Origin: Bacillus sp. FJAT-28004
GTDB lineage: Bacteria; Bacillota; Bacilli; Paenibacillales; Paenibacillaceae
Length of the DNA: 64,000 bases
NCBI RefSeq assembly: GCF_001280845.1
Contig: NZ_LGHP01000001.1
Span: 491,905-555,904, forward strand
Direction: 5' to 3'
The translations under genes were made by a program, and so were the position numbers. The notes below the pieces were generated by a model that saw only the letters and a program-made list of their open reading frames with translations, was not told where the DNA came from and made no database searches. Positions 9,052 through 17,217 of this stretch are shown piece after piece (position 1 is the first letter of the stretch; each line of letters opens with the position of its first letter).

Positions 9052-10020
9052 TTATGTTTGGCTCGCTATGTCCGACTTCTTCGATATTGTGCTTAGAGGA
9101 AGCTCCAGGCCCAGCAGGCGCCTTGCATTATTGCCGAATATATTCTCGATATCGTCCTCTCCGAATCGCAGTTCGCGACATGCGCGAACCTGATCCTGCA
9201 GGTAGCGATAAGGGTAACCTCGAGGGAACCCGCTGGCATCCGTTCCAAAAATAATTCGTTCTGGTCCGATCAGCTCATAGGTTTTGCGCAGCGCGAATTC
9301 CAAGGTTAGCTCATAGGGCATCCAGCGCATCCACTGATTGGAGCCGGAAGTATCGACATATACATTCGGACAGCTCCAGCACAGATGAAGCAGCTCCTGG
9401 AAATAACCTGCTCCAAAGTGAGGAATGATGAACGGAATATCAGGATATTCTCTTGCGGTATTGAAGATGGATAGCGGACTTATATTCGGATGATGTGCGA
9501 TACCTCCCGCATGGCCAAGCAAGCCGAAGTGAATCAATACAGGAAGCTTCTTCTCTGCGAGAAAAGTCCATATGGGAGTGAGGGACGGATCATCAAAGGG
9601 GATAGAAGTCAGCGGTCCGAATAGTTTATATCCCTTCAGTCCAAGCTCATTGATTGCTCTTCGGAGTTCTTCCTCCGCTTGGGCATCCTCGATGGAGTGA
9701 TGGGCAAAGCCGGTAAAGCGATCCGGATGACTGGCGAGATGATCGGCCAAATTGTCATTATCAAGCGCGGTGAGAAAGTTGAGACCCCCAATCCCGTACT
9801 TATCAAGCTCCTTCACCCATCGGTCAATTAACGGAGTGTTTTCATCCTCACTAGTATTGTCAGCAGTCGTTGCATCAGGAAAATCCCAAGTGAGCCGCAT
9901 TCGCTCACTTCTTTCTGCACCATAGCGAGAAACGGATTCATGTCGCTTGTTATTGCCAAGCAGCAGTCGGTAAGGAAGATGTCCGTGAACATCAAACACT
10001 TTAAATTGGTTGCGAAACAT
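9052..10020 (-). CDS. Amidohydrolase-2 family metal-dependent hydrolase
   Basis: TIM-barrel hydrolase or decarboxylase of the amidohydrolase_2 group, 322 residues, cytoplasmic. Metal-binding features are HGH near the start (DVHGHLPYR, residues 10-18), the central IHFG and PHFGAGYF strands, and the late aspartate in FGTDASGFPRG. ATG 10020 follows GGAGTGAGG, and the gene begins four bases after the lyase stop, so they are probably co-translated. Members hydrolyse amides, lactones or cyclic intermediates, or decarboxylate. Here it plausibly acts on a product of the ArgH-like lyase or of the monooxygenase. Substrate not determinable. Confidence 0.87.
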   Translation of the reverse strand: MFRNQFKVFDVHGHLPYRLLLGNNKRHESVSRYGAERSERMRLTWDFPDATTADNTSEDENTPLIDRWVKELDKYGIGGLNFLTALDNDNLADHLASHPDRFTGFAHHSIEDAQAEEELRRAINELGLKGYKLFGPLTSIPFDDPSLTPIWTFLAEKKLPVLIHFGLLGHAGGIAHHPNISPLSIFNTAREYPDIPFIIPHFGAGYFQELLHLCWSCPNVYVDTSGSNQWMRWMPYELTLEFALRKTYELIGPERIIFGTDASGFPRGYPYRYLQDQVRACRELRFGEDDIENIFGNNARRLLGLELPLSTISKKSDIASQT

Positions 10021-10024
10021 AACC

Positions 10025-11545
10025 TCACTCCATTCCTAATTCTTTGATAATCCAATCGGTCAATAATAAATCAATGTCCTTAGCAGCAGCTTCCAATCGA
10101 GACTGTCGTTCCTCCAGCCATAGCTCTAGCTCAGACAGCCTATTCTGCTGAACATTAAGCGCCCGATGCATCTCAGCCGGACTAGGCCCGCCGCGCAGAC
10201 TGCGAATGTTTACAAAATGGGCAGGATCCAGTGCTTGCTTCAACTGCTCGTCACTTAGCTCAAGAGGGATGCCAATGGTTTGAATCGCAGCTTCGTTTAG
10301 CGCTTGCAGGTTCAGATCGCCTACTTTATTTCCTTGCCCAGCGGCGTGCGTGACGAGTCTGCTTACAATCGAATGCGCTTTGCGAAAGGATAATCCCTCA
10401 TCTCTGACGATTGTGTCCGCAAGCTCGGTAACGGTTGCGAAGCTCGCAGCAGCGCGCTGCCGCAGGACATCTTTGTTTAATTGCAAGGTTGAGATGACCT
10501 TGGACAACAATCGATATACGACTTCAAGCGTATCTAAGCTTTTCCAGGCGTAGGGCTGCATATCGTCCTCCGTGTCGACAATATCGCCAAAAGGCGTATT
10601 GTGGATCATCGTAATGACAGTCTGAGCGTTACCCGCAATGCTGGATAAGAGAGAACGAATATGTTCAACAGAGACGGGATTTCTTTTTTGCGGCATAATG
10701 GAACTTATTTGGACGTATGGGGCAGCTATTTGGACAACCGCAAATTCCTGTGTGCACCATAACAGCAGCTCCTGTGCAAACCGTCCGAGATTAATGGCGG
10801 CTAGCGAAATGACAGCGGCGATCTCACCTACATAGTCTGCGCCGCTTACAGCGTCATAAGAGTTTTCAATCAGTCCATCGAAAGCGAGCAGCTCCGCAAC
10901 GCGCTCGCGACTGATAGCAAAACCCGACGTTGTCAGAGCGGCAGCTCCCATGCTGCTTAAATTACAATTTGCATACGCGGCCTGTAGTCTGCGTATATCC
11001 CTTGCGAGTGAGTCCGTTACCGCCGCAATGTAGTGGGCGATTGTCGTCGGCTGTGCTTGCTGGGTATGCGTATGGGCAATAAAAATCGTTTCTGTGTGTT
11101 TATTGGCAAAAGCGAGCAGGTCAGCGTGCAGCTCCAGTGCAGACGAGATCGTTTTTAGCAGTTTTTCTCGCAAAGTTATCCGGTATATGGCGATGCCCAT
11201 GTCATTGCGACTGCGAGCCAGATGCAGGCTGCCTGACGCTTCGCCTGATAATTCCAGCAGCTGGTGTTCCACCTCAAAAAACAAATCTTCAAATTGACCG
11301 GTATAGGTTCCGCTGCTTAGCTGCTCCAAATCAATCGTAAATAATGATTTTGCAATTTTATGGCCATCTTCTTTCGAGAGCAGACCTTGCTCAAGCAGCA
11401 TGATGAGATGTGCTTTATGCACCGTAATCATCGGTTGCAAAAGCTCTTTCTTGGCTTGTTCATAGGCAGGCGCAAGTACCGCCTCAGCATAGGTTCTGCC
11501 AGGGAAAGTGTCGCCTTCAGAGGGGGTGTTCCTTGTAATTGCCAT
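10025..11545 (-). CDS. Argininosuccinate lyase/aspartase-superfamily lyase
   Basis: Cytoplasmic lyase of 506 residues, predicted to eliminate fumarate from an N- or S-succinyl compound. Conserved blocks are HLARSRND (about 108-115, ArgH HxxRSRND), AHTHTQQAQP (about 157-166, ArgH THxQxAQP) and the flexible catalytic loop SSIMPQKRNP (281-290). It heads the operon: ATG 11545 with AGGAGAGC upstream. It is somewhat longer than typical ArgH, and no argG or other arginine gene is near. It is next to a transporter, an NtaA-like monooxygenase and a sulfurtransferase, so a catabolic lyase seems more likely than an arginine-biosynthetic one. EDDS lyase and, as I recall, S-(2-succino) lyases are known catabolic members. 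The exact reaction is inferred. Confidence 0.8.
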   Translation of the reverse strand: MAITRNTPSEGDTFPGRTYAEAVLAPAYEQAKKELLQPMITVHKAHLIMLLEQGLLSKEDGHKIAKSLFTIDLEQLSSGTYTGQFEDLFFEVEHQLLELSGEASGSLHLARSRNDMGIAIYRITLREKLLKTISSALELHADLLAFANKHTETIFIAHTHTQQAQPTTIAHYIAAVTDSLARDIRRLQAAYANCNLSSMGAAALTTSGFAISRERVAELLAFDGLIENSYDAVSGADYVGEIAAVISLAAINLGRFAQELLLWCTQEFAVVQIAAPYVQISSIMPQKRNPVSVEHIRSLLSSIAGNAQTVITMIHNTPFGDIVDTEDDMQPYAWKSLDTLEVVYRLLSKVISTLQLNKDVLRQRAAASFATVTELADTIVRDEGLSFRKAHSIVSRLVTHAAGQGNKVGDLNLQALNEAAIQTIGIPLELSDEQLKQALDPAHFVNIRSLRGGPSPAEMHRALNVQQNRLSELELWLEERQSRLEAAAKDIDLLLTDWIIKELGME

Positions 11546-11575
11546 CGTTGATGCTCTCCTTTCTTGAATGAGTAT

Positions 11576-11618
11576 AAAAAAACAGCCGGAGCTATCGCTA
11601 AGCGATGTCTCCGGCTGT
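11576..11618 (-). terminator. Strong intrinsic terminator in the leader of the lyase operon
   Basis: On the minus strand the arms 11618-11602 and 11598-11582 form a stem of about 15 pairs (ACAGCCGGAG core) with a 3-base loop, followed by a T run at 11582-11576. It lies between the promoter and the ArgH-like start codon, so it must be bypassed for operon expression and can act as an attenuator. No minus-strand gene upstream would otherwise need it. Confidence 0.75.
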
Positions 11619-11633
11619 CCGGTCGTTTTCCAT
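11598..11633 (-). CDS. Possible 11-codon leader peptide of an attenuator
   Basis: ATG at 11633 preceded by AGGA with five-base spacing; it encodes MENDRTAGDIA and stops in the terminator loop. A ribosome here would occupy the ascending arm of the terminator, as in leader-peptide attenuation. The peptide is not rich in any one residue, so chance cannot be excluded. Confidence 0.3.
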   Translation of the reverse strand: MENDRTAGDIA

Positions 11634-11636
11634 ATT

Positions 11637-11691
11637 ATTCCTAGTGGAATTGTATGATTAGAATAGTATCACGGTTTTATTTGGAGCGCAA
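11637..11691 (-). promoter_or_regulatory. Sigma-A-type promoter with inverted repeat, lyase operon
   Basis: Minus-strand -35 TTGCGC (11691-11686), 17-base spacer, -10 TACTAT (11668-11663). Just downstream, near the expected transcription start, is the inverted repeat ATTCC-N4-GGAAT (11650-11637). A repressor bound there could control initiation. ATTCC/GGAAT elements recall CymR-type sulfur control, but this is only a suggestion. Confidence 0.5.
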
Positions 11692-11763
11692 CCCTTTTTA
11701 TTCTATAGTAGATCATTGACGCAGCATCGCTTGGTACAAGCTGGAGCTCGCTCGAGTCAAGAG

Positions 11764-11819
11764 GTGTATACGAAAGTAAAGACTAGTATATGGATGAAGA
11801 TTGTTCATCTTTCTATACT
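11764..11819 (+). promoter_or_regulatory. Activator-type promoter with shared GTGTATACGAAAGTAAA motif
   Basis: The motif starts at 11764 and -10 TATACT at 11814-11819. The -35 position (TGGATG) is poor, as in promoters needing an activator. Near-identical motifs occur at 18901 and 20379 with almost the same distance to the -10. Likely operator of the AraC-type response regulator encoded at 17218-18900. The rest of the 340-base gap between the divergent lyase and importer genes (11546-11887) holds only the leader elements already listed and a small hairpin at 11836-11851. Confidence 0.5.
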
Positions 11820-11887
11820 GGAAATAGGAAGGAAAGCTGCATGAAAGCAGCCGCAATATCAATATGAAGATCATGTGGAGGGGTAGT

Positions 11888-13531
11888 ATGAAGAAGAAAA
11901 GAAAGGCGCTCTTGAGCATCGCATTGGTTCTTAGCTTGGCCGTTACCGGTTGCGGTAAAAACACGAATGAACCAGAAAAACCGACAGACACACCCGCCGT
12001 TGAAAAAGGAAATGAAGTGATTGAAGTTTCAACGGTTTCGCCAAGCGATCAATATTTGAAGTTTGATGAAGGCGAGAGCTTCGAGAAAAACGCTGTTTAT
12101 GATGCATATGAGAAAGATATTGGCGTTAAGATTACGAACAAGTGGATAGCGGATACGAGTCAATTCAAGGAAAAGGTAAAAATTACGATCGCATCTAATG
12201 ACCTGCCCGATTTCCTTTTGGTTAATGCAACACAATTGAAAGAGCTGACCGAAGCGGATATGATCATGGATCTGACGGAAGTGTACGACGAGCATGCCAC
12301 AGATGAAACGAAGAAGTTTTTGACGATGGATGGCGGCATGCAGATGAAAACAGCGATGTTCGACAATAAGCTGATGGGTATTCCTAGCTCATACAATCCG
12401 TACCAATATCAGTTTTTGTATGTGCGTACGGACTGGTTGAAGGAGCTGAATTTGCCTGAACCGAAGACGATGGCAGATTTTATGGCTATAGCTGAGGCTT
12501 TTAAAGCCAAAGATCCTGGCGGTACAGGTACATCGTATGGTCTTGCCGTGAGCAAAAATCCATTCACTTTGGATACAGGGGTAACCGGATTACGTGCATT
12601 CCTTAATGGCTATCATGCGTATGAAAATATTTGGATCGAAGATGGCAAAGGCGGCTTGGTTAATAGCGATATTCAGCCGCAAGTAAAGGAAGCGCTCGCT
12701 GCTCTTCAGGATATGTTCAAAAAAGGACTGCTTGATCCAGAATTCGCTGTGAAAGATGTCGAGAAAGCTGCTGAACTCATTTATAACAATAGCATCGGTA
12801 TGGTATATGGCGCATCATGGACACCAGCTCAGCTTGTAAAAGGTGCTGTGAAGGACGGAAAAGTGGTACAGGAGTGGGGTGCATTCCCGATTCCTACAGT
12901 GGATAGCAACCCGGCATTATCGCAAATCGGTCTGGGTGTTGATGAATATTATGTGATCTCGAAGAAAGCGAAGCATCCAGAAGGCGTCATCAAATTGTTG
13001 AACCATTGGATTGCCGTCGACAATCATCCAACTGCTGAGCAAAAGGTTTATGAATTCGGTAAAGACTTGAAAGAGAAAGGCAACAATTACTGGCTGCTTA
13101 GTCCGCTTCGCGTAGGTAAACAATTGGATAACAACGGCGAAATACTGCCAAAAGCGATTGCAAATAAAGATACTAGCATTTTGGTAACGAAGGATCATAA
13201 AACACGGTATGAGCGGGCAATGAAATATGTTGACGGTGACACGAGCATGTGGTGGGAATATTTGATTTCAGGTCCGGGTGGCGCGTTCTCACATGTGCCG
13301 ACCATCCAGAAAAATAAGCAATATTTGCAAAATAAATTTTACGGTGCGCCAACTCCGACCATGGTAGACAGACAAGAAATTCTACTCAAGAAGCGGGACG
13401 AAGTCTATTTCAAAATTATAATGAATCAAGTTTCGGTTGATGAATTTGATAAATTCGTAGAAGAATGGAAAAAGCTTGGCGGCGATGAAATCACTAAAGA
13501 AGTGAACGAATTTTACGCGGCTCTGAAATAA
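11888..13531 (+). CDS. Extracellular solute-binding lipoprotein (LplA/YtcQ-like)
   Basis: Large sugar-binding lipoprotein (547 residues) of the class paired with LplB/YtcP permeases and YesM/YesN regulators. The signal peptide ends in AVTGC with C22 the lipidated cysteine; a Pro/Glu/Thr linker follows. The open frame extends to ATG 11864, but GGAGG six bases before ATG 11888 and the KKKRK signal start support the later codon. First gene of an operon with two permeases, a kinase and a response regulator. Proteins of this group bind oligosaccharides such as pectin or xylan fragments; the ligand here is unknown. Confidence 0.9.
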   Translation: MKKKRKALLSIALVLSLAVTGCGKNTNEPEKPTDTPAVEKGNEVIEVSTVSPSDQYLKFDEGESFEKNAVYDAYEKDIGVKITNKWIADTSQFKEKVKITIASNDLPDFLLVNATQLKELTEADMIMDLTEVYDEHATDETKKFLTMDGGMQMKTAMFDNKLMGIPSSYNPYQYQFLYVRTDWLKELNLPEPKTMADFMAIAEAFKAKDPGGTGTSYGLAVSKNPFTLDTGVTGLRAFLNGYHAYENIWIEDGKGGLVNSDIQPQVKEALAALQDMFKKGLLDPEFAVKDVEKAAELIYNNSIGMVYGASWTPAQLVKGAVKDGKVVQEWGAFPIPTVDSNPALSQIGLGVDEYYVISKKAKHPEGVIKLLNHWIAVDNHPTAEQKVYEFGKDLKEKGNNYWLLSPLRVGKQLDNNGEILPKAIANKDTSILVTKDHKTRYERAMKYVDGDTSMWWEYLISGPGGAFSHVPTIQKNKQYLQNKFYGAPTPTMVDRQEILLKKRDEVYFKIIMNQVSVDEFDKFVEEWKKLGGDEITKEVNEFYAALK

Positions 13532-13549
13532 TCGCAAAGCGGATGAATG

Positions 13550-13580
13550 GAGGGATTGGTCGAAACAATCCCTCTTTTTA
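13550..13580 (+). terminator. Attenuating hairpin between binding protein and permease genes
   Basis: GAGGGATTG (13550-13558) pairs with CAATCCCTC (13566-13574) and is followed by TTTTTA. This is a terminator-like stem that probably lets only part of transcription continue into the permeases. Confidence 0.75.
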
Positions 13581-13607
13581 TTAACCTTAAACAACGAGGT
13601 GAATGGC

Positions 13608-14513
13608 ATGAATGTATTAACTCGGATGTGGAAGCGGGAATGGCCTCTTCATCTGATGCTGATACCGGGAATCGTTTTGGTTTTGATTTTTAGCTATGTC
13701 CCAATGGTAGGCATCATCATGGCTTTTCAGAAATATATACCGAACAAAGGCTTGTTCGGCTCACCCTTTATTGGACTGAAAAACTTTAAATTATTGCTCG
13801 ATTATCCTGATATCGGGCGAATTTTCTTCAATACCGTCTATATTGCCGTGATGAAAATCGTAGCAGGTCTGATTGTGCCAATCACGATTGCGATATTGCT
13901 TAATGAGCTGCGGAGAGAATGGATTAAACGAACGTTCCAGACGCTCGTTTACTTGCCGCACTTTCTATCGTGGGTTCTGCTAAGCGGGATTATCGTTGAT
14001 GTTTTCTCTCCATCCTCAGGCGTTTTCAATCAAATGCTTGGCTTATTCGGTATAAAGCCTATTTTTTTCTTAGGGAGCAATGATTGGTTTCCCTATGTAA
14101 TGGTCGCATCGGATGTATGGAAGGAGTTTGGATTTGGTACAATCGTTTATCTGGCTGCGCTAACGGGCATTAATCCATCGCTTTATGAGGCAGCAGAAAT
14201 TGACGGCGCAGGACGTATTAAACAGACCTTTCATGTAACGCTGCCTGGCATGATGCCGATTATCGTGCTTATGTTTACGCTTAATATCGGGAATGTACTC
14301 AATGCAGGATTTGAACAAATCTTTAATCTGTATAGTCCCCCGGTCTATGAAAGCGCGGATATTATCGATACCTTTGTCTATCGCATGGGAGTGCAGCAAG
14401 CGCAATTCGGATTCGCCACAGCGGTTGGCCTATTGAAATCTATCGTCTCTTTTATATTCATTTCTCTTTCTTATCTATTAGCCTATCGTGTAGCGAATTA
14501 CCGCATTTTCTAA
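13608..14513 (+). CDS. ABC permease, LplB/YteP-like
   Basis: Membrane subunit of the importer, 301 residues. N-terminal REWPLHLMLIPGIVLVLIFSYVPM is the usual first segment of this family; the EAA loop is EAAEIDGAG. ATG 13608 has GAGGTG six bases upstream; the GTG at 13599 overlaps that ribosome site and is unlikely to be used. It lies downstream of an attenuating hairpin and works with the next gene product. As in the other importers here, no dedicated ATPase gene is present. Confidence 0.92.
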   Translation: MNVLTRMWKREWPLHLMLIPGIVLVLIFSYVPMVGIIMAFQKYIPNKGLFGSPFIGLKNFKLLLDYPDIGRIFFNTVYIAVMKIVAGLIVPITIAILLNELRREWIKRTFQTLVYLPHFLSWVLLSGIIVDVFSPSSGVFNQMLGLFGIKPIFFLGSNDWFPYVMVASDVWKEFGFGTIVYLAALTGINPSLYEAAEIDGAGRIKQTFHVTLPGMMPIIVLMFTLNIGNVLNAGFEQIFNLYSPPVYESADIIDTFVYRMGVQQAQFGFATAVGLLKSIVSFIFISLSYLLAYRVANYRIF

Positions 14514-14546
14514 CGATGCGTTCGTAATTCAGAAGGGAGTCATTAC

Positions 14547-15431
14547 GTGGTTACAAACCGATCATTCAGCAGACAACTATTTGTAGCGTGCAACTTTATT
14601 TTTCTATTGCTTACCTCCTTCTTATGTCTCATGCCTATCATTCATATATTGGCGATCTCATTCAGCTCTGGAGCTGCGGCGGCAGCGGGCAAGGTTTTCT
14701 TATGGCCGGTTGAATTCACGACTGCTGCTTATGATAACGTATTTGGAAAACCGGAATATTTGCGTGCTTTCTGGGTATCCATTCAGCGTGTTATTCTAGG
14801 AACATCCATTAGTATGTTTTTGATGATTATAACGGCCTATCCGTTATCCAAAGATCCACGTCAATTTCGGCTCAGAACCTTTTATGCATGGTTATTCGTA
14901 TTTACGATTTTGTTCAGCGGCGGTCTTATCCCATCCTATCTAACTGTCAAATCGCTTGGCTTAATTGATACGATGTGGGCGCTTGTATTGCCAACAGCTA
15001 TTCCGGTGTTTAATGTCATTCTACTGCTTAACTTCTATCGTAATTTGCCTAAAGAACTCGAGGAATCCTCGCGTATAGATGGTGCAGGTCATTTCACTAC
15101 ATTATGGAAAATATATGTACCGCTATCCTTGCCAGCTTTGGCAACGACGGGACTGCTTACGATGGTGGGACATTGGAATAGTTGGTTTGACGGCATGCTG
15201 TATATGAATCATACTGAGAATTATCCGCTGCAGACGTTTCTGCAGACAGTCATTATCAAGATGGATTTCCGCTTTATTAAAGCTGAGAATGCCGAATTGA
15301 TGCTCAAGCTGTCTGATCGCACAAGCCGAGCGGCACAAATTTTTGTTGCAGCATTTCCGATTCTTATTGTGTATCCTTTTTTACAAAGATTTTTCATTAA
15401 AGGAATCGTAATGGGGAGCGTAAAAGAATAG
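14547..15431 (+). CDS. ABC permease, LplC/YtcP-like
   Basis: Second membrane subunit, 294 residues. Six hydrophobic segments, EAA-type loop LEESSRIDGAG at about residue 170, and family-typical C-terminus KGIVMGSVKE. GTG start at 14547 with AAGGGAG seven bases upstream and no better in-frame ATG nearby. Separated from the preceding permease by 33 bases and followed after 36 bases by the histidine kinase gene, so transport and sensing genes form one operon. Confidence 0.92.
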   Translation: MVTNRSFSRQLFVACNFIFLLLTSFLCLMPIIHILAISFSSGAAAAAGKVFLWPVEFTTAAYDNVFGKPEYLRAFWVSIQRVILGTSISMFLMIITAYPLSKDPRQFRLRTFYAWLFVFTILFSGGLIPSYLTVKSLGLIDTMWALVLPTAIPVFNVILLLNFYRNLPKELEESSRIDGAGHFTTLWKIYVPLSLPALATTGLLTMVGHWNSWFDGMLYMNHTENYPLQTFLQTVIIKMDFRFIKAENAELMLKLSDRTSRAAQIFVAAFPILIVYPFLQRFFIKGIVMGSVKE

Positions 15432-15467
15432 TACGGGGATGCTCTACTACTGCATGCAGGAGAAAAA

Positions 15468-17204
15468 ATGATGAAAAACCTATTCTTTTTGCAAGATTCC
15501 TCTATATTCAAAAAAATAATGGCTGCCTTTCTGGCGGCCTTGTTGCCGCTGATGGCGATTACTTGGATGATTATTGAGAAAGGCTCGGACAATATTCGCA
15601 GCGAAATCTCAGAATCGATTCTGAATACGACAAGATTTTATATGGACTCGCTCGACAAGGAAGCGGATCGAATTAGCCGTTATTTGCCCAATTATGTGAT
15701 GGACAAAGATTTGATGGAAATTGCAACAACCGGTAAGGATATGAGCTCTTATGAGCGTTCACGCAAAATATTGGATATTCAGCGGCGGCTCGAGCTTATG
15801 AAAAATTCAAGCCCGTTTATTAAAGAAGCAAAAGCCTATATCCCATTGATTGAGCGCACGATTCTGAGCAATGATTTTGAGACCTCTTTGAATGAATCGG
15901 AGTATAAAGCGATGCAGGTTAATGTGAAATTGTATGACGAACCGTTCATTTACTGGGAAAATCGACTGTTTATTACGATGCAATATCCTATTAACACAGT
16001 CAAAAACCCGTTATATATTGTAGGGGTTGAGCTGTCTACAACCAAGATCAAGGAAACATTATCGCAAATTGGCGGCACACGCGGCGGACGCAGCGTGCTG
16101 CTTAATTTGGAACGCGGCTGGGAAATTGAAAGTGGAGTGGACCCGGATTTGCTGGGTCAAATGAAAGCTCTTGCTTTGGAAAAGCAGCAATTGAAGTCGA
16201 ATGAAGGTTATGAAACGATTGTTTATAATAGTAAGCGCTTTCTTACGGTGTATAAATATTCTACTCTTTGGAATTCTTATTCGATTACTTGTATACCCGA
16301 AGAGATGGTTCTTGGCTCATTGCAGATGTATCGAACTTTATTTTTGTGGGCTTGCGCACTTTCTGTTTGTATCATCTTGTTTTTTACTTATTTTCTATTG
16401 CGCTTTATTTACAGACCTCTGATGAAGCTGGTGCAAGCCTTCCGTCGTGTTCAGCAGAACAGGCTGGAGCCGATCGTGAATGACCGAGGAGCTGATGAAT
16501 TCGGTTATTTATACAAAGCTTTTAATGATACAGTGCGATCGCTCAATACGTTAATTAAGGAAAATTACGAGCAGCAAATTCGGAATCAGCGCTCAGAGCT
16601 GAAACGACTGCAATCGCAAATTAATCCTCATTTTTTATATAATTGTTTTTTTGTGCTGTGCCGATTGATTAAATCGGATAGTCAGAAGGAGAAAGCCTAT
16701 CAATTTTGTTTATACATTGGGCAATACTTTCAGTTCATTACTCGTAATGATGAGGATGAGATTCCGCTCGAGCTTGAGGTGGAGCATTCTCGCACTTATG
16801 TTGACATGCAATCGATCTGTTACGGGGAAAAGATACAGGTCTCTTTTGCAGGAGATGTTCCAGCCATTCACGTTCCAAGGCTGATTCTGCAGCCCATTAT
16901 CGAGAATGCCTATAAGCATGCTTTAGGCAATATGGTGAAGCGCGGCGAGCTAAAGGTTCATAGCGACCAAAAGGAAAATGTATTCGTCATATACGTTGAA
17001 GATAATGGGCAAAGCATTACGGATAAAGAGATTGAGCTTCTTCAGATGAAGCTGCGGCATTCAACGAATCATATCGAGGAAACGACAGGCATTATCAATG
17101 TGCATCGGAGAATTCAACTGCGTTACGGAGAGGAATACGGCATTTCGCTGTCACGATCTGACTTAGGCGGATTACAGGTGAGAATTAAAATAAGTGCAAG
17201 CTAG
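15468..17204 (+). CDS. YesM-like sensor histidine kinase
   Basis: Membrane histidine kinase of 578 residues. Transmembrane segments lie near residues 17-36 and 290-312, flanking an extracellular Cache-like sensor of about 250 residues. HAMP is about 313-365, and a His_kinase domain follows with phospho-acceptor H388 in QINPHFLYN. The ATPase domain has LQPIIENAYKHAL and DNGQ. ATG 15468 has AGGAG five bases before it. The stop overlaps the open frame of the response regulator, which begins 13 bases later, so this is its cognate pair. It presumably senses the importer's substrate or cell-envelope state and phosphorylates that regulator. Confidence 0.92.
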   Translation: MMKNLFFLQDSSIFKKIMAAFLAALLPLMAITWMIIEKGSDNIRSEISESILNTTRFYMDSLDKEADRISRYLPNYVMDKDLMEIATTGKDMSSYERSRKILDIQRRLELMKNSSPFIKEAKAYIPLIERTILSNDFETSLNESEYKAMQVNVKLYDEPFIYWENRLFITMQYPINTVKNPLYIVGVELSTTKIKETLSQIGGTRGGRSVLLNLERGWEIESGVDPDLLGQMKALALEKQQLKSNEGYETIVYNSKRFLTVYKYSTLWNSYSITCIPEEMVLGSLQMYRTLFLWACALSVCIILFFTYFLLRFIYRPLMKLVQAFRRVQQNRLEPIVNDRGADEFGYLYKAFNDTVRSLNTLIKENYEQQIRNQRSELKRLQSQINPHFLYNCFFVLCRLIKSDSQKEKAYQFCLYIGQYFQFITRNDEDEIPLELEVEHSRTYVDMQSICYGEKIQVSFAGDVPAIHVPRLILQPIIENAYKHALGNMVKRGELKVHSDQKENVFVIYVEDNGQSITDKEIELLQMKLRHSTNHIEETTGIINVHRRIQLRYGEEYGISLSRSDLGGLQVRIKISAS

Positions 17205-17217
17205 AGGGGGAAACACC

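Noticed and set aside
10025..11545. Assignment as argH for arginine biosynthesis
   Set aside because: No arginine genes nearby, and the operon is catabolic in character; kept as a superfamily-level call.
11576..11691. SAM (S-box) or T-box riboswitch upstream of the lyase operon
   Set aside because: Only about 40 bases separate the predicted transcription start from the terminator, too short for either fold.
11840..11854. cre-like TGAAAGCAGCCGCA upstream of the first LplA-like gene
   Set aside because: It departs from the cre consensus at the central CG and overlaps a simple GCTGC/GCAGC hairpin; not strong enough to call.
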